64,000 nucleotides of DNA from Sporosarcina aquimarina (GTDB lineage: Bacteria; Bacillota; Bacilli; Bacillales_A; Planococcaceae). Below the pieces are notes generated by a model, which saw only the letters and a list, made by a program, of their open reading frames with translations, searched no databases and was not told the origin of the DNA. The position numbers were made by a program, and so were the translations under genes. The stretch lies in NCBI RefSeq assembly GCF_019748715.1, contig NZ_JACLBZ010000009.1, positions 40,651-104,650 of the forward strand, written 5' to 3'. Positions within the stretch are counted from its first letter, which is position 1; each line of letters opens with the position of its first letter. Positions 45,283-54,113 of this stretch are shown here, piece by piece.

Positions 45283-45312
45283 AAAAGGGCTTGTCCATCG
45301 ACAAGTCCTTTT
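45283..45312. terminator. Bidirectional terminator after the 43.3-kb chemoreceptor
   Basis: CTTGTC/GACAAG core extended by AAAAGG/CCTTTT, loop CATC, shared with the convergent amidotransferase gene. Confidence 0.85.
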
Positions 45313-45323
45313 GGTTTTCCCTC

Positions 45324-46028
45324 TTATGCTTGACTCGATGCTTCGATAAAATGCTTGAATAAGTTTAGCGACGTCGGATCATCACGATTCATGAGCGCTT
45401 CAGGATGCCATTGCACGCTCATGACAAAACGATGTTCTGTACTTTCAAGTGCCTCGATCACGCCATCTTTTGCCACAGCCGTTACCACTAAAGGCGCTTC
45501 AACCTCATTCACCGCCTGATGATGCAACGAATTCACTTGGATCTCTGAAGTCCCTGCAAATCCTGCCAATTTACTATCGTCAATGATATCAATGGAATGT
45601 GTCGCAAACTCACGATCTGCCTGCTGCTTATGCTGAACCAATTCAGCAGACAACTCAGAATAAATATGCTGATGAAGCGTTCCTCCAAACGACACATTCA
45701 AAACTTGATGGCCGCGGCAAATCCCGAGTACCGGCTTATCCTTTTCTGTCATACATTTAGCCAGCGCAAGTTCCATCTCATCACGTTCCGGCGACAATTT
45801 GCCAACCTCCTGGTGTGGCTCTTCTCCGTAGACGAGCGGATTGACGTCCTCCCCGCCCGTCAAAAGCAAACCATCCAAACGACCGCAAATTTCATCTATA
45901 TCTTCCAATCCTGCCGGCAAGACGACGGGCAAACCACCTGCACGCAAAATTGCCCGGCTGTAATTTGACTGTACCAACGTCTCTCCATTTTGATCCAAAT
46001 CTGAAGTAATCCCAATCAACGGCTTCAT
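45324..46028 (-). CDS. Gamma-glutamyl-gamma-aminobutyrate hydrolase family protein (class I glutamine amidotransferase)
   Basis: A 234-residue PuuD-like hydrolase. The catalytic Cys is in the nucleophile elbow GICRGHQ, the His and Glu in VQWHPEAL, and LLLTGGEDVNP is the family loop. The enzyme cleaves gamma-glutamyl amide bonds, for example in putrescine breakdown, but no other Puu gene is nearby, so the substrate is open. The frame opens to 46064; the ATG at 46028, with AAAGGAGAG eight bases ahead, gives MKPLIGITSD. Confidence 0.87.
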   Translation of the reverse strand: MKPLIGITSDLDQNGETLVQSNYSRAILRAGGLPVVLPAGLEDIDEICGRLDGLLLTGGEDVNPLVYGEEPHQEVGKLSPERDEMELALAKCMTEKDKPVLGICRGHQVLNVSFGGTLHQHIYSELSAELVQHKQQADREFATHSIDIIDDSKLAGFAGTSEIQVNSLHHQAVNEVEAPLVVTAVAKDGVIEALESTEHRFVMSVQWHPEALMNRDDPTSLNLFKHFIEASSQA

Positions 46029-46222
46029 CCCTTGCACTCTCCTTTTAATATACTGCTGCTTCACAGTGAAAAAAAGACACTATCTAACTTGTTACCCTTT
46101 TCTAGAGTAACTTAACCCGATTTGCAAACATCTATTTTTCATCTTCCTAACGTTCAGAAGGAGGATACCTTTCGACAAACTTCCATGTTATAATAAATGC
46201 ACTATAATAGGAGGTGAGCAAA

Positions 46223-46675
46223 ATGAGCGAAGTATTACTACGAGAAATCCTTTCTGAAATCAGTGGTATTAAAAAAGAGATGTCTGGAATGAAGCAAGAA
46301 ATCTCTGGTTTCAAACAAGAGATATCTGCAATGAAGCAAGATATTTCAGACTTTAAACAAGAGATATCTGGTATTAAGCAAGATGTTTCAGGCTTCAAAC
46401 AAGAGTTATCTGGTATTAAGCAAGATGTTTCAGGCATCAAACAAGAGTTATCTGGAATGAAGCAAGATGTTTCAGGCATCAAACAAGAGTTATCTGGAAT
46501 GAAGCAAGATATTCAATTCCTCAAAGACGAACAAGCCCAGATCAAGCAGGCTGTCCTGGAAACGAATGAACGCGTCAAACAATTGACAGACAGACAAGAC
46601 AACCAGCACGCCATCATCGATATCCTCTCCAGCCGTTCCATTGAACACGAAGCGTTATTAAAGCGAGTACATTAA
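46223..46675 (+). CDS. Heptad-repeat coiled-coil protein
   Basis: A 150-residue protein made of about twelve seven-residue repeats of the form SG(I/M/F)KQ(D/E)(V/I/L) (about residues 12-97), followed by a less repetitive helical part ending VKQLTDRQDNQHAIIDILSSRSIEHEALLKRV. The pattern gives a continuous coiled coil. No membrane segment or enzyme motif is seen. GGAGGTG precedes the ATG at 46223. I do not recognise a family; scaffold or adaptor is the most I would say. Confidence 0.72.
   Translation: MSEVLLREILSEISGIKKEMSGMKQEISGFKQEISAMKQDISDFKQEISGIKQDVSGFKQELSGIKQDVSGIKQELSGMKQDVSGIKQELSGMKQDIQFLKDEQAQIKQAVLETNERVKQLTDRQDNQHAIIDILSSRSIEHEALLKRVH
46265..46510 (+). repeat. In-frame 21-bp tandem repeats within the coiled-coil gene
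   Basis: Near-identical 21-bp units such as TCTGGAATGAAGCAAGATGT alternate with TCAGGCATCAAACAAGAGTT, forming a 42-bp higher-order unit that is almost perfect at the 3' end. Multiples of three keep the frame, so copy number may change without loss of the gene. Confidence 0.8.
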
Positions 46676-46781
46676 ATTATTCCACACACTCTTTTTTCGT
46701 AAAGTCCCCAAGTGAATGTTTCCAAAATTGCAAAGGGCGTTCCGCCAATTATGGGGAACGCTATTCCTTATGTCGGTTTCT

Positions 46782-47339
46782 TTAACTTTCCGAGACATCA
46801 AAGTTTCGTTTTTTGGCATCTTTTGAAATCGAGTATGTCACACCGTTTGCTTGTTCGTAATATGCATGCTGACGTATCCTTCCCTCTATTATGAGTTTCA
46901 GCATACCTGCACGCTGATATCTTCTTTCGAATGAATGGAGACTAAGAGGAATCGTGACGGAAGATCCGTCGGTCAAAATCACTTTTGTATGCCCTTTATC
47001 CACTTTCACATATTTGTAAATATGACCGAGGGATAGCCAAATACAGTCATCGCTGGAAGGTGACTTGGTCGGAAACCAATACAGTTTCAACCGTTCATTG
47101 ACCACGACCGGCGGCATGCTGATTTTCTCTCCTAATATTGACTTGGATCCATCGAAAGCTCCCCGTAAACTGGAGCCAAAATAGCGTAAGCTTAGGTCCA
47201 CCATATTTGTCGGGCTCATATCTACAGAAACAAATTGACCGTCTATCAGCACTTTGGCACATAACTTCCCTGCAGAGTCGTAGTGTGGAAAAATCACACT
47301 TGTCCTCGGTGTAATCACAGTTTCTTTGTTACTTTCCAT
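46782..47339 (-). CDS. comK: Competence transcription factor ComK
   Basis: A 185-residue ComK. ITPRTSVIFPHYDSAGKLCAKV near the N terminus and LSLHSFERRYQRAG-like and YYEQANGVTYSIS segments are family features. ComK activates DNA-uptake genes (com operons, recA, addAB) at AAAA-N5-TTTT boxes. The frame opens to 47360; the ATG at 47339 has GGGAGATGGTGG ahead and gives MESNKETVITPR. It is divergent from a competence-type sigma factor gene, with about 400 bp between, an unusual pairing described under findings. I found no clean ComK box in the promoter region. Confidence 0.9.
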   Translation of the reverse strand: MESNKETVITPRTSVIFPHYDSAGKLCAKVLIDGQFVSVDMSPTNMVDLSLRYFGSSLRGAFDGSKSILGEKISMPPVVVNERLKLYWFPTKSPSSDDCIWLSLGHIYKYVKVDKGHTKVILTDGSSVTIPLSLHSFERRYQRAGMLKLIIEGRIRQHAYYEQANGVTYSISKDAKKRNFDVSES

Positions 47340-47360
47340 TCCCACCATCTCCCTTTTCAT

Positions 47361-47719
47361 CCTATTATGCCCCCCAAAAAAGACATACTATCAACGAATC
47401 TTTATTCTTCCGCCAATTCCGTCTACATAAATTAGATCTATCCTCTCCCTGTCTTTTCACCTATTGTATACTACAGTAATCTTTTCGTCTATCTAATTTT
47501 CCCATTTTTCTGATTTTATTGTTAATAGAGTGAGAACATTATCATTTTTTCCTCTTTTTCTGTAATTACCCAACTATTTTTGTTTCTGTGAGCAACCTTT
47601 GAAATCTTTCTACAGTATTTCAAAGTTCTGCCTTAGACAAAGCTGAAAAATAGGGATTCGATTTTCAAACCCAAACTTCCTATGATGAATGCACCCAGGG
47701 AATACAAGGTGTCGTGCAC
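47361..47719. other. AT-rich gap between comK and the sigma factor gene
   Basis: No gene is seen on either strand. The stretch is strongly A/T-skewed, with pyrimidine-rich runs on the plus strand. It must hold the comK and sigma promoters, but I could not choose convincing -35/-10 pairs. A GTCGTGCACGAC palindrome sits at 47711-47722 at the sigma factor side. Confidence 0.5.
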
Positions 47720-47733
47720 GACCTGAAGAGGTC
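47720..47733 (+). promoter_or_regulatory. Small hairpin over the sigma factor ribosome binding site
   Basis: GACCT-GAAG-AGGTC forms a five-base stem whose right arm includes the presumed Shine-Dalgarno sequence AGAGGT seven bases before the ATG at 47740. It overlaps a neighbouring palindrome (47711-47722), so two alternative folds exist. Translational control is inference. Confidence 0.45.
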
Positions 47734-47739
47734 GCTTTC

Positions 47740-48243
47740 ATGAATTCATTTGATGAAGTATTGGCGCAATACGAGCCGATGATTTCGGCAGTCATTCGTA
47801 AGTTGAATATCTATCGTGATTTTGAACAGTACCGCCAAGCTGGACGTGTGGCATTATGGCAAGCGTGGGAACGGTTTGATGAAAGCAAAGGAAACTTCAC
47901 TCCATTTGCCTATCGATCAATTTACGGAGCTTTGCTCGATGAAATAAAACGGGAAAATCGCTTTAGCGCGGTAAATACGTCGGTAGAAACAGAAACGATA
48001 GAATTGCTAGGGGGCACGGTTCCCTTCTCTACACACGCGGAAGAGATACATGCCGGTTTGAGTACTGTTGTTAAAGCATTGACGATGGAAGAGCGACAGT
48101 TGCTTAACATGCTGTTCGTAGAAAAAACATCACAAACAGAGTGCGCTGAGTTTTTCGGGATTTCAATCGCAGGTGTGAAAAAACGCCGGGAACGGCTTCT
48201 TCGGAAACTGAAACAGCGATTGTTGGAATTAGCGAGCGATTGA
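47740..48243 (+). CDS. Sigma-70 family factor, competence (SigH/ComX)-like
   Basis: A 167-residue two-region sigma factor. Region 2 is about residues 5-75 (EPMISAVIRKLNIYRDFEQYRQAGRVALWQAWERFDESKGNFTPFAY with the RNA polymerase and -10 binding helices) and region 4 about 110-165 (MEERQLLNMLF...CAEFFGISIAGVKKRRERLLRKLK helix-turn-helix). Size and wording resemble staphylococcal SigH and other competence sigma factors rather than ECF factors with anti-sigma partners, and none is encoded here. The frame opens to 47689, but AGAGGT sits before the ATG at 47740. The divergent neighbour is comK. Confidence 0.82.
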   Translation: MNSFDEVLAQYEPMISAVIRKLNIYRDFEQYRQAGRVALWQAWERFDESKGNFTPFAYRSIYGALLDEIKRENRFSAVNTSVETETIELLGGTVPFSTHAEEIHAGLSTVVKALTMEERQLLNMLFVEKTSQTECAEFFGISIAGVKKRRERLLRKLKQRLLELASD

Positions 48244-48300
48244 ACCCCCTATACACCTATCTGAATAGTGTTTGATTTGCATATCGTCTTAAAACTAAGC

Positions 48301-48327
48301 TAAATAACTTGCACAGATTGACGATAA
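48301..48327 (+). promoter_or_regulatory. Sigma-D-type promoter of the 48.4-kb chemoreceptor
   Basis: TAAA (48301-48304), exactly 15 bp, then GACGATAA (48320-48327), six of eight matches to GCCGATAT. Confidence 0.75.
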
Positions 48328-48378
48328 TGTAATGAGGACTATAAACGCGACAGCAACCTAGAAAGGACTGATTCTCTC

Positions 48379-50361
48379 TTGTTTCGATCAATTAAAACTA
48401 AATTACTTTTCACTGTTATGATTCTATTTATTCTCGGAATTTCGCTGATGACTTATTTCACGACCAATCAAGCGAAAAAACATTCCATTGCGGACGCACT
48501 GGATTCAAGTGACGCGATTGTGAATGAAATGGGTTTTGGGGTGAATCAATTCTTGCAGAAATATGAAACCGGCCTCAATTTACTGGCGACTTCCGACTCC
48601 ATTGCGCTTTTCAAACGAGCGGAAGATTCTCAAAAAGCCGGAAAGGAAATGGAAGACAAACTAGATGAGTTCCTGTCCATTTATCCGGAAACATCGGCTG
48701 CATACTACTCATCCACAACACGCGATTCATTCATCATGCCTTATGCTGACCTGTCCGACTATGAGCCTGAAACTCGTCCTTGGTTCAGCCTCGCGATAGA
48801 GAATCCCGACGCTATCCAGTGGATTGAGCCCTATGAAGACGACCAAACCGGCGAGCTTGTCATCTCCGTTTCAAAAGCGATTCGGGATAACGGCAAAGTA
48901 GTAGGTGTCGTAGGTCTCGATATTCAATTAGGAACGTTGACCGATGAAATCACCAATCGGGAAATCGGCTATAACGGGTTTCCTATCTTGCTCGACGGAA
49001 AAGGCACAGCAATTTCATATCCTTCCGAAACCGGTAACGACTTGAGCCAACTTTCATATGTCGGCAAATTGTACGAATCGGAAAATGGAATTGTCACCTA
49101 TAAAGATGAAGACGGAGTGGCAAAACGAATCATTTTCACGACGCTCCCTGACGTCAACTGGAAGGTAGGAGCAGTCTATGAAGAACGCGAACTGAACAGC
49201 TTGGCGAACAATTTACGAAATTCCACGCTGCTCTTCGCCCTGCTAACACTGTTCGTCATATTTGCTGCACTTTTTGTAACGGTCAGCCGAACAACTAGAC
49301 CGATCGGAAAGATCAAATCCGTCATGGACTCCGTATCTTCCGGCGATTTAACCGTCCGTTCTGAAATGACAGCAACCGATGAAATCAGTAGCCTAGGCAA
49401 AGACTTCAATCATATGCTCGATCAAATGAACGACATCATTCGTGTAGTTCGCACTTCAGCCGATGATGTCCGATCCAATTCGGAAAGCTTGAGCGCCGTT
49501 GCAGAAGAGACAAGCGCGGCAAGCACAGAAGTCGCACATGCCATTTATGAGATTGCGGAAGGAGCATCTAAATCTGCTGAAGATGCTGAAATGGTCACAG
49601 AACGCACTGAATTGCTCGGACAGCAAATCAACGAAATTACCGATAACGCAGCATCAATGTTGCAGATTGCTGAACAGACAGGCATTAAAAATGCCAGCGG
49701 ACAGGAACAGATGGCAGCTTTGAAACAGTCATTCGAAACATCCGGCGCCACTTTGCGTACAATGACACAGCAAACGCAAACACTCGGCGAGAAAGTAAAC
49801 GCAATCGGAAATGTCATGGAAACGATCATGAATATTTCCAAACAAACCAATTTATTAGCCTTAAATGCCAGCATTGAAGCAGCACGGGCCGGAGAACATG
49901 GAAAAGGATTCGCGGTAGTGGCGGAAGAAGTACGCACGCTCGCCGAACAAACCGCCAAATCGACAGAAAACGTCGGCATGACAATCTATGAACTGCAAGA
50001 AGAATCGACAATGGTTGCCAATCAATTAAGCAAAACCGTCGACACATTCAACCAGCAAGGAATTGTTGTCGGAGAGACTGAAGCGACATTCCAAGAACTC
50101 TCTGCACTAATGACCGACATGCAACAAAGCATCCACACCGTCACAAAAGAAACCGAACAGATTGCAACTCATAAAGACGAAGTAATGTGGACCATCCAAA
50201 CAATGACCGCCACTTCCCAGGAAACTGCTGCGGCATGTGAAGAAGTGAGCGCTTCGTCTGAAGAACAGCTGCGTGCTATTCAAGCGGTAACAGATGCAGC
50301 AGAAACTTTGACTGATTTGAGCGAACGATTACAGGAGGCGATTGAACGGTTTACTGTTTGA
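48379..50361 (+). CDS. Methyl-accepting chemotaxis protein with dCache sensor (paralogue 2)
   Basis: A 660-residue chemoreceptor with the same architecture as the one at 43.3 kb: membrane helix, dCache (about 35-275), helix, HAMP, MA domain with [40 protein letters not shown] terminus, HAMP and MA domain are close copies; the sensor part differs more (for example [15 protein letters not shown] against [15 protein letters not shown]), so the ligands may differ. It starts with TTG, as the paralogue does, after AAAGGA. The duplicated genes are 3.1 kb apart, with comK and four other genes between. Confidence 0.94.
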   Translation: MFRSIKTKLLFTVMILFILGISLMTYFTTNQAKKHSIADALDSSDAIVNEMGFGVNQFLQKYETGLNLLATSDSIALFKRAEDSQKAGKEMEDKLDEFLSIYPETSAAYYSSTTRDSFIMPYADLSDYEPETRPWFSLAIENPDAIQWIEPYEDDQTGELVISVSKAIRDNGKVVGVVGLDIQLGTLTDEITNREIGYNGFPILLDGKGTAISYPSETGNDLSQLSYVGKLYESENGIVTYKDEDGVAKRIIFTTLPDVNWKVGAVYEERELNSLANNLRNSTLLFALLTLFVIFAALFVTVSRTTRPIGKIKSVMDSVSSGDLTVRSEMTATDEISSLGKDFNHMLDQMNDIIRVVRTSADDVRSNSESLSAVAEETSAASTEVAHAIYEIAEGASKSAEDAEMVTERTELLGQQINEITDNAASMLQIAEQTGIKNASGQEQMAALKQSFETSGATLRTMTQQTQTLGEKVNAIGNVMETIMNISKQTNLLALNASIEAARAGEHGKGFAVVAEEVRTLAEQTAKSTENVGMTIYELQEESTMVANQLSKTVDTFNQQGIVVGETEATFQELSALMTDMQQSIHTVTKETEQIATHKDEVMWTIQTMTATSQETAAACEEVSASSEEQLRAIQAVTDAAETLTDLSERLQEAIERFTV

Positions 50362-50380
50362 TTTTCCTAATGAACGTGAA

Positions 50381-50422
50381 AGAACCATCTAGTTGTAATA
50401 TGGCTAGATGGTTCTTTTCGTT
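50381..50422 (+). terminator. Terminator of the 48.4-kb chemoreceptor
   Basis: Twelve-base arms AGAACCATCTAG/CTAGATGGTTCT (50381-50415) followed by TTTTCGTTTT. Confidence 0.92.
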
Positions 50423-50590
50423 TTACATTAAAATTTTAGCGCTAACAGGTACGTGTTTTAATTGGACGCTCAACTAGTATCACACGGAAACAATCACAGC
50501 AATTGAGACTCGCCATTTAAGTATCCGCAATACTTAGAATTTTGGTGTATATTACTAGTAAGGATTCTAATAGATGGGGGCGGTGTGAAT

Positions 50591-51808
50591 ATGAAAGCAA
50601 CTGTTTTACTCAATAATTTGAAAGACTTGCGAAAAAACATGAATGTCAACACATTCAGCGCCGGCCTGGTTGCAGCGATTTTCGGATGTACAGGCCCTGC
50701 TTTAATTATTATTGGGGGCGCGTCAAGTGGCGGCTTGACGTATGAGGAGACCATTAGCTGGATCTTTGCTATTTACTTCTTTAGTGGATTGCTCGGTATC
50801 TTTCTTTCATTAAAATATCGACAACCTATCGTGGGTGCCCATTCGATCGCCGGAGCGGTATTGGTTGTCGGGGCTTTGACCCATTTTACAATGCGGGAAG
50901 CAATTGGCGCTTACTTAGTCGCCCATATTCTGATCATCCTTCTAGGTGCATCGGGTTTAATTGATAAAGTGATGAGATGGATACCCATTCCGATTGTGAT
51001 GGGAATGATTGTTGGGGTGATGATCCGCTTTGCAACAGATATGATAACATCATTAACTGTTTCGCCAATACTCGCAGGCTCAGCTATTTTGGTTTATTTA
51101 CTATCCACACGCTTTCTTAAAAAGTTTCCACCTGTACTATCTGCATTGCTGGTTACTGTTTTACTGGCCATCTTTATGAATGAATTTCAGTTTCAAAATG
51201 CTCAAAGCTTATTCATACTTCCAAAATTCTTCATACCTACTTTTAGTCTTGATGCCGTGTTATCAATAGGTGTTCCACTTGCATTGCTTATCATCTGTAC
51301 TGAAAATGCTCAAGCATCAGGGGTATTAATGGCACAAGGTTATAAACCGCCGAATAACGCGATGGCGATGAATGGTTCAATCGTTGGTCTAATCGCCGCC
51401 TTTTTCGGTGGACATGCAATCAATATAGCAGGTCCTATGACAGCGATTTGTTCTGCCGAAGAGGTAGGCACCAAAGAGAGTCGGTATGCGGCAGCGGTTG
51501 TCAGTGGAGGGTTATTTTCTATTTTCGGGTTGTTTGCAGCTGCAGTCGTGCCACTGGTAATTGCTATGCCTGGTGTAATTGTCAGTGTGATTGCGGGCCT
51601 TGCGATGCTTGGAGTTCTTATTACTTCCCTTAAGACAGCCTTTTCAGCAAATAAATTTCAAATGGGTGCGTTTTTTGCTTTGATTATCGGAATGTCGGAT
51701 GTGAGTTTCTTTAATATTAGTGCGCCTTTGTGGGCGATTATCGGGAGTTTATTTGTTTCTTTTCTGGTGGAGAGGGAGCATTTTGCAAGGAATAAAAGGG
51801 AGGCTTAG
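50591..51808 (+). CDS. BenE family transporter
   Basis: A 405-residue polytopic transporter with about twelve helices. Segments FSAGLVAAIFGCTGPALII, SLKYRQPIVGAHSIAGA and CTENAQASGVLMAQGYKPPNNAMA are typical of the BenE (benzoate:H+ symporter) family, a branch of the nucleobase/sulfate-type fold. The true substrate is unknown, since no aromatic catabolism gene is nearby. An ATG at 50591 or the GTG at 50585 could start it; both follow a G-rich GGGGGCGG sequence. Confidence 0.85.
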   Translation: MKATVLLNNLKDLRKNMNVNTFSAGLVAAIFGCTGPALIIIGGASSGGLTYEETISWIFAIYFFSGLLGIFLSLKYRQPIVGAHSIAGAVLVVGALTHFTMREAIGAYLVAHILIILLGASGLIDKVMRWIPIPIVMGMIVGVMIRFATDMITSLTVSPILAGSAILVYLLSTRFLKKFPPVLSALLVTVLLAIFMNEFQFQNAQSLFILPKFFIPTFSLDAVLSIGVPLALLIICTENAQASGVLMAQGYKPPNNAMAMNGSIVGLIAAFFGGHAINIAGPMTAICSAEEVGTKESRYAAAVVSGGLFSIFGLFAAAVVPLVIAMPGVIVSVIAGLAMLGVLITSLKTAFSANKFQMGAFFALIIGMSDVSFFNISAPLWAIIGSLFVSFLVEREHFARNKREA

Positions 51809-51852
51809 CTGGTTAGATAAAGAAAGGGCTAATCGTGAATTCGATCACCGCT

Positions 51853-51886
51853 CCCTCGTTGTTAGATAGTGTCTAGCAACGAAGGG
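51853..51886. terminator. Possible terminator hairpin after the BenE gene
   Basis: CCCTCGTTGTTAGA pairs with TCTAGCAACGAAGGG (one bulge); there is no clear T-run. Confidence 0.5.
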
Positions 51887-51946
51887 TAGTTCATTTATCG
51901 ACTATAAGATTTAAGTTATGAAGTGAAAACAAGCGCTATTCGAACA

Positions 51947-52381
51947 CTAAAACCACCAATCACCAACTTTCACAAAAATATTTGCCAAAACAACGAGCGA
52001 CAATAGCGTAACCAGCATGTATTTCAAGAAAACGAATATTAAAGGCCAAAGCTCACTCATCGAATTCACCTGACCGAACCACCTTTTTTCTCCGCATTCT
52101 TCACAAAACAGACGCTGCTGTGTACGTGTAACGTTGACTTTCGCAAGCCCGCTTTGGACACTTCCGCCAATTTCCCGCTTCATTGTAAAATGATCAAGCC
52201 AAGTAGTTTCAGAAAGCTTTTTTTGTTTGCTGTGCGGACATTCCACAGATTGATATTTAAAATAGAAATTGTCGTAAATTCCTTTGCGTTTCAATTCTTT
52301 TTTATAGAATTTCCGGACACTTACCATCATAAAAATGAGCGATAGAATAATAGTTGTTATGAAAATAATAAGTGGAGCCAT
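51947..52381 (-). CDS. Membrane protein with cysteine pairs, unknown function
   Basis: A 144-residue protein with a hydrophobic helix at each end (about 4-22 and 110-138) and a soluble middle that contains VECPHSKQKK and LFCEECGEKRW, looking like a small zinc ribbon (CPH ... CEEC). AAAGGATG precedes the ATG at 52381. I do not recognise a family; the upstream and downstream genes point in different directions and give no clue. Confidence 0.6.
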   Translation of the reverse strand: MAPLIIFITTIILSLIFMMVSVRKFYKKELKRKGIYDNFYFKYQSVECPHSKQKKLSETTWLDHFTMKREIGGSVQSGLAKVNVTRTQQRLFCEECGEKRWFGQVNSMSELWPLIFVFLKYMLVTLLSLVVLANIFVKVGDWWF

Positions 52382-52554
52382 CACAAATCATCCTTTATTT
52401 TGATTGATTGGTTGATGTATAGGTTATCATGGGAGGGCTTGTTTGTCATGAGGAATCCTAAGAAGAAGTAATTGTTGGGATAAAAAGGTGCCTGGTCGCT
52501 ACCTAATCTTGACACTACTCTAAAACGAATACAATCGGCATGTAAAGCCAAAAG

Positions 52555-52587
52555 AAGTACAGTTTATATTTTACGTCAACTGTACTT
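52555..52587 (-). terminator. Terminator hairpin overlapping the end of the DUF6998-like gene
   Basis: Perfect ten-base arms AAGTACAGTT/AACTGTACTT; the right arm lies within the last codons of the gene, with a short TCTTTT tail on the minus strand. Confidence 0.7.
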
Positions 52588-53341
52588 CCTTCTGCATTCC
52601 AATCTTCTTCACTTTATCTAAATCCACTTCATAGGTATCCTTGTACACACGTGCAATCTGCTCGATTGGTTCTTTATCTCCATGATAAATCACATGGAAA
52701 TCATCTTCATAATAATGCACGATAAAAATCGTATCCAACTGATCGAAGGTCTTTCGATTGAATACAATAAATCCATTCTTTTGAGCTGTCGTCTTTACAC
52801 TGATCCGTCTGCTCTCATACATCACATCAAATCCATGTTGGTTTGTCTCCCGTGCAAGTTGACCACCTGTTGTAATCGCACAAAGTAATTCACCTATGCG
52901 CCCAATTAGATGTCGGAGTTCTGTCGGCTGACATTGTAAAACCCGCAGCTCATAGTGAAGTATTCTCAAATACTCTTCATACAGTCGAATTAATTGCTCC
53001 GTGCTAATGCAGTCAACGCCCTCCTTGCCGTACATTGTCTTGACACCGTTATTCCACTCTCCAATAACTTCTTCCACTTCCCCACGCGACTTCCGATAGA
53101 TCAATCCTGTATAAGCAGCATATTCACCGATATATTTGTATGTATTGCGTGTCAAGTATTCAAAAATATGCTCTGTAAATGAAATACCTCTGTTGCACCG
53201 GTTATAGCAATAATCTGTTGGAATCACACTGTCAGGATTCCGGTCATACTTCTCTAGCATGATTTGTTGAATTTCCTGTCGGGTGACAATAATGCCTTCT
53301 TGACCGTCAAGGGCTTCTTTTAGTTGACTGTAGATTTTCAC
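52571..53341 (-). CDS. Uncharacterised protein with possible PD-(D/E)XK nuclease-like C-terminal half
   Basis: A 256-residue protein. The N-terminal part (about 1-100) carries VIPTDYCYNRCNRGI, a motif I have seen in uncharacterised bacterial proteins. The second half has LIGRIGELLCAITTGG (Glu), HGFDVMYES (Asp) and RRISVKTTAQ (V-K), in the order and spacing of a restriction-endonuclease-like fold, as in DUF6998-type proteins. Catalysis is not proven. GTG start after AGGAG. It stands alone: no methylase or specificity subunit is near, so a complete restriction system is unlikely here. Confidence 0.68.
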   Translation of the reverse strand: MKIYSQLKEALDGQEGIIVTRQEIQQIMLEKYDRNPDSVIPTDYCYNRCNRGISFTEHIFEYLTRNTYKYIGEYAAYTGLIYRKSRGEVEEVIGEWNNGVKTMYGKEGVDCISTEQLIRLYEEYLRILHYELRVLQCQPTELRHLIGRIGELLCAITTGGQLARETNQHGFDVMYESRRISVKTTAQKNGFIVFNRKTFDQLDTIFIVHYYEDDFHVIYHGDKEPIEQIARVYKDTYEVDLDKVKKIGMQKEVQLT

Positions 53342-53408
53342 TGGGCTTGCTCCTATCTGTCTTGGTCCTGTTGCAGATTTAATTATGAATTTTAGCGACT
53401 ATTATACT

Positions 53409-53855
53409 TTATATGAACACTTTTAAGTTAAGCACGAAAAGAAACCATGCAATACGGGCAGTTAGTATAATCACGCCAAGATATAATACCCCCAACATAC
53501 CACTTAAGACCTTATTAATCCACACATCATCCGAATATATCATTGTTTTCAGAAGATAACCAAATGCAAAACAAGCAATTGCTAAAGAGATACATACTAA
53601 TAATAACGGTATCATTAGATTGCTAAAAACATTGTACGTATTTTCAACTGGGGCAGTGGCAGGTAATCCACAGATTTCCGAAATTTCATTTCCCATTTTC
53701 CTGAAGAACCCACTGAACTTTTCTCCTGTAAGATGATAATCCTGTCTTCCTTTTATTGGATCAAGTAGTTTATCAGCTGCCATACTCAAAAGAAATGTTA
53801 AAACTATTCCAAGCGATGAACACACTAAATCAAAATTTCTTTTAATTTTCGCCAA
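53409..53855 (-). CDS. Membrane protein, unknown function
   Basis: A 148-residue protein with about three hydrophobic helices (about 12-28, 78-103 and 118-143) and a loop with DYHLTGEKFSGFFRKMGNEI. The frame is open to 53918; a GGAGGGGG sequence about nine bases before the TTG at 53855 favours a start there (MAKIKRNFDLVCSSLG). I recognise no family. It lies upstream of the DUF6998-like gene with a 67-bp gap and could be cotranscribed with it. Confidence 0.55.
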   Translation of the reverse strand: MAKIKRNFDLVCSSLGIVLTFLLSMAADKLLDPIKGRQDYHLTGEKFSGFFRKMGNEISEICGLPATAPVENTYNVFSNLMIPLLLVCISLAIACFAFGYLLKTMIYSDDVWINKVLSGMLGVLYLGVIILTARIAWFLFVLNLKVFI

Positions 53856-54113
53856 CCCATCCGCTCCCCCTCCTGTTATTCCTACAAATGTATGATGCAT
53901 ATAGGTCGAATAGGACAAAGTTACTTAACTATTGGATGCAGCTATCAATGACGTGGCCAACTGGGTTCAGACGCCGTAAAGAAATATTTTAGCCCAGTTC
54001 AATTTCCAACTGAGTGAAAAGCTCAAAATTTTAAAGCGACTTGATTTTTCTAAAAATATAGTTTATAGTTTATAAAACCAATTAACTTACTATACTTTAT
54101 AGGAGTGATTTCA

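Noticed and set aside
45324..46028. Putrescine (puu) degradation operon
   Set aside because: Only the amidotransferase-like hydrolase is present; no ligase, oxidase or dehydrogenase of the pathway nearby.
52571..53341. Restriction-modification system
   Set aside because: Only one nuclease-like gene; no methyltransferase or specificity gene in the surroundings.
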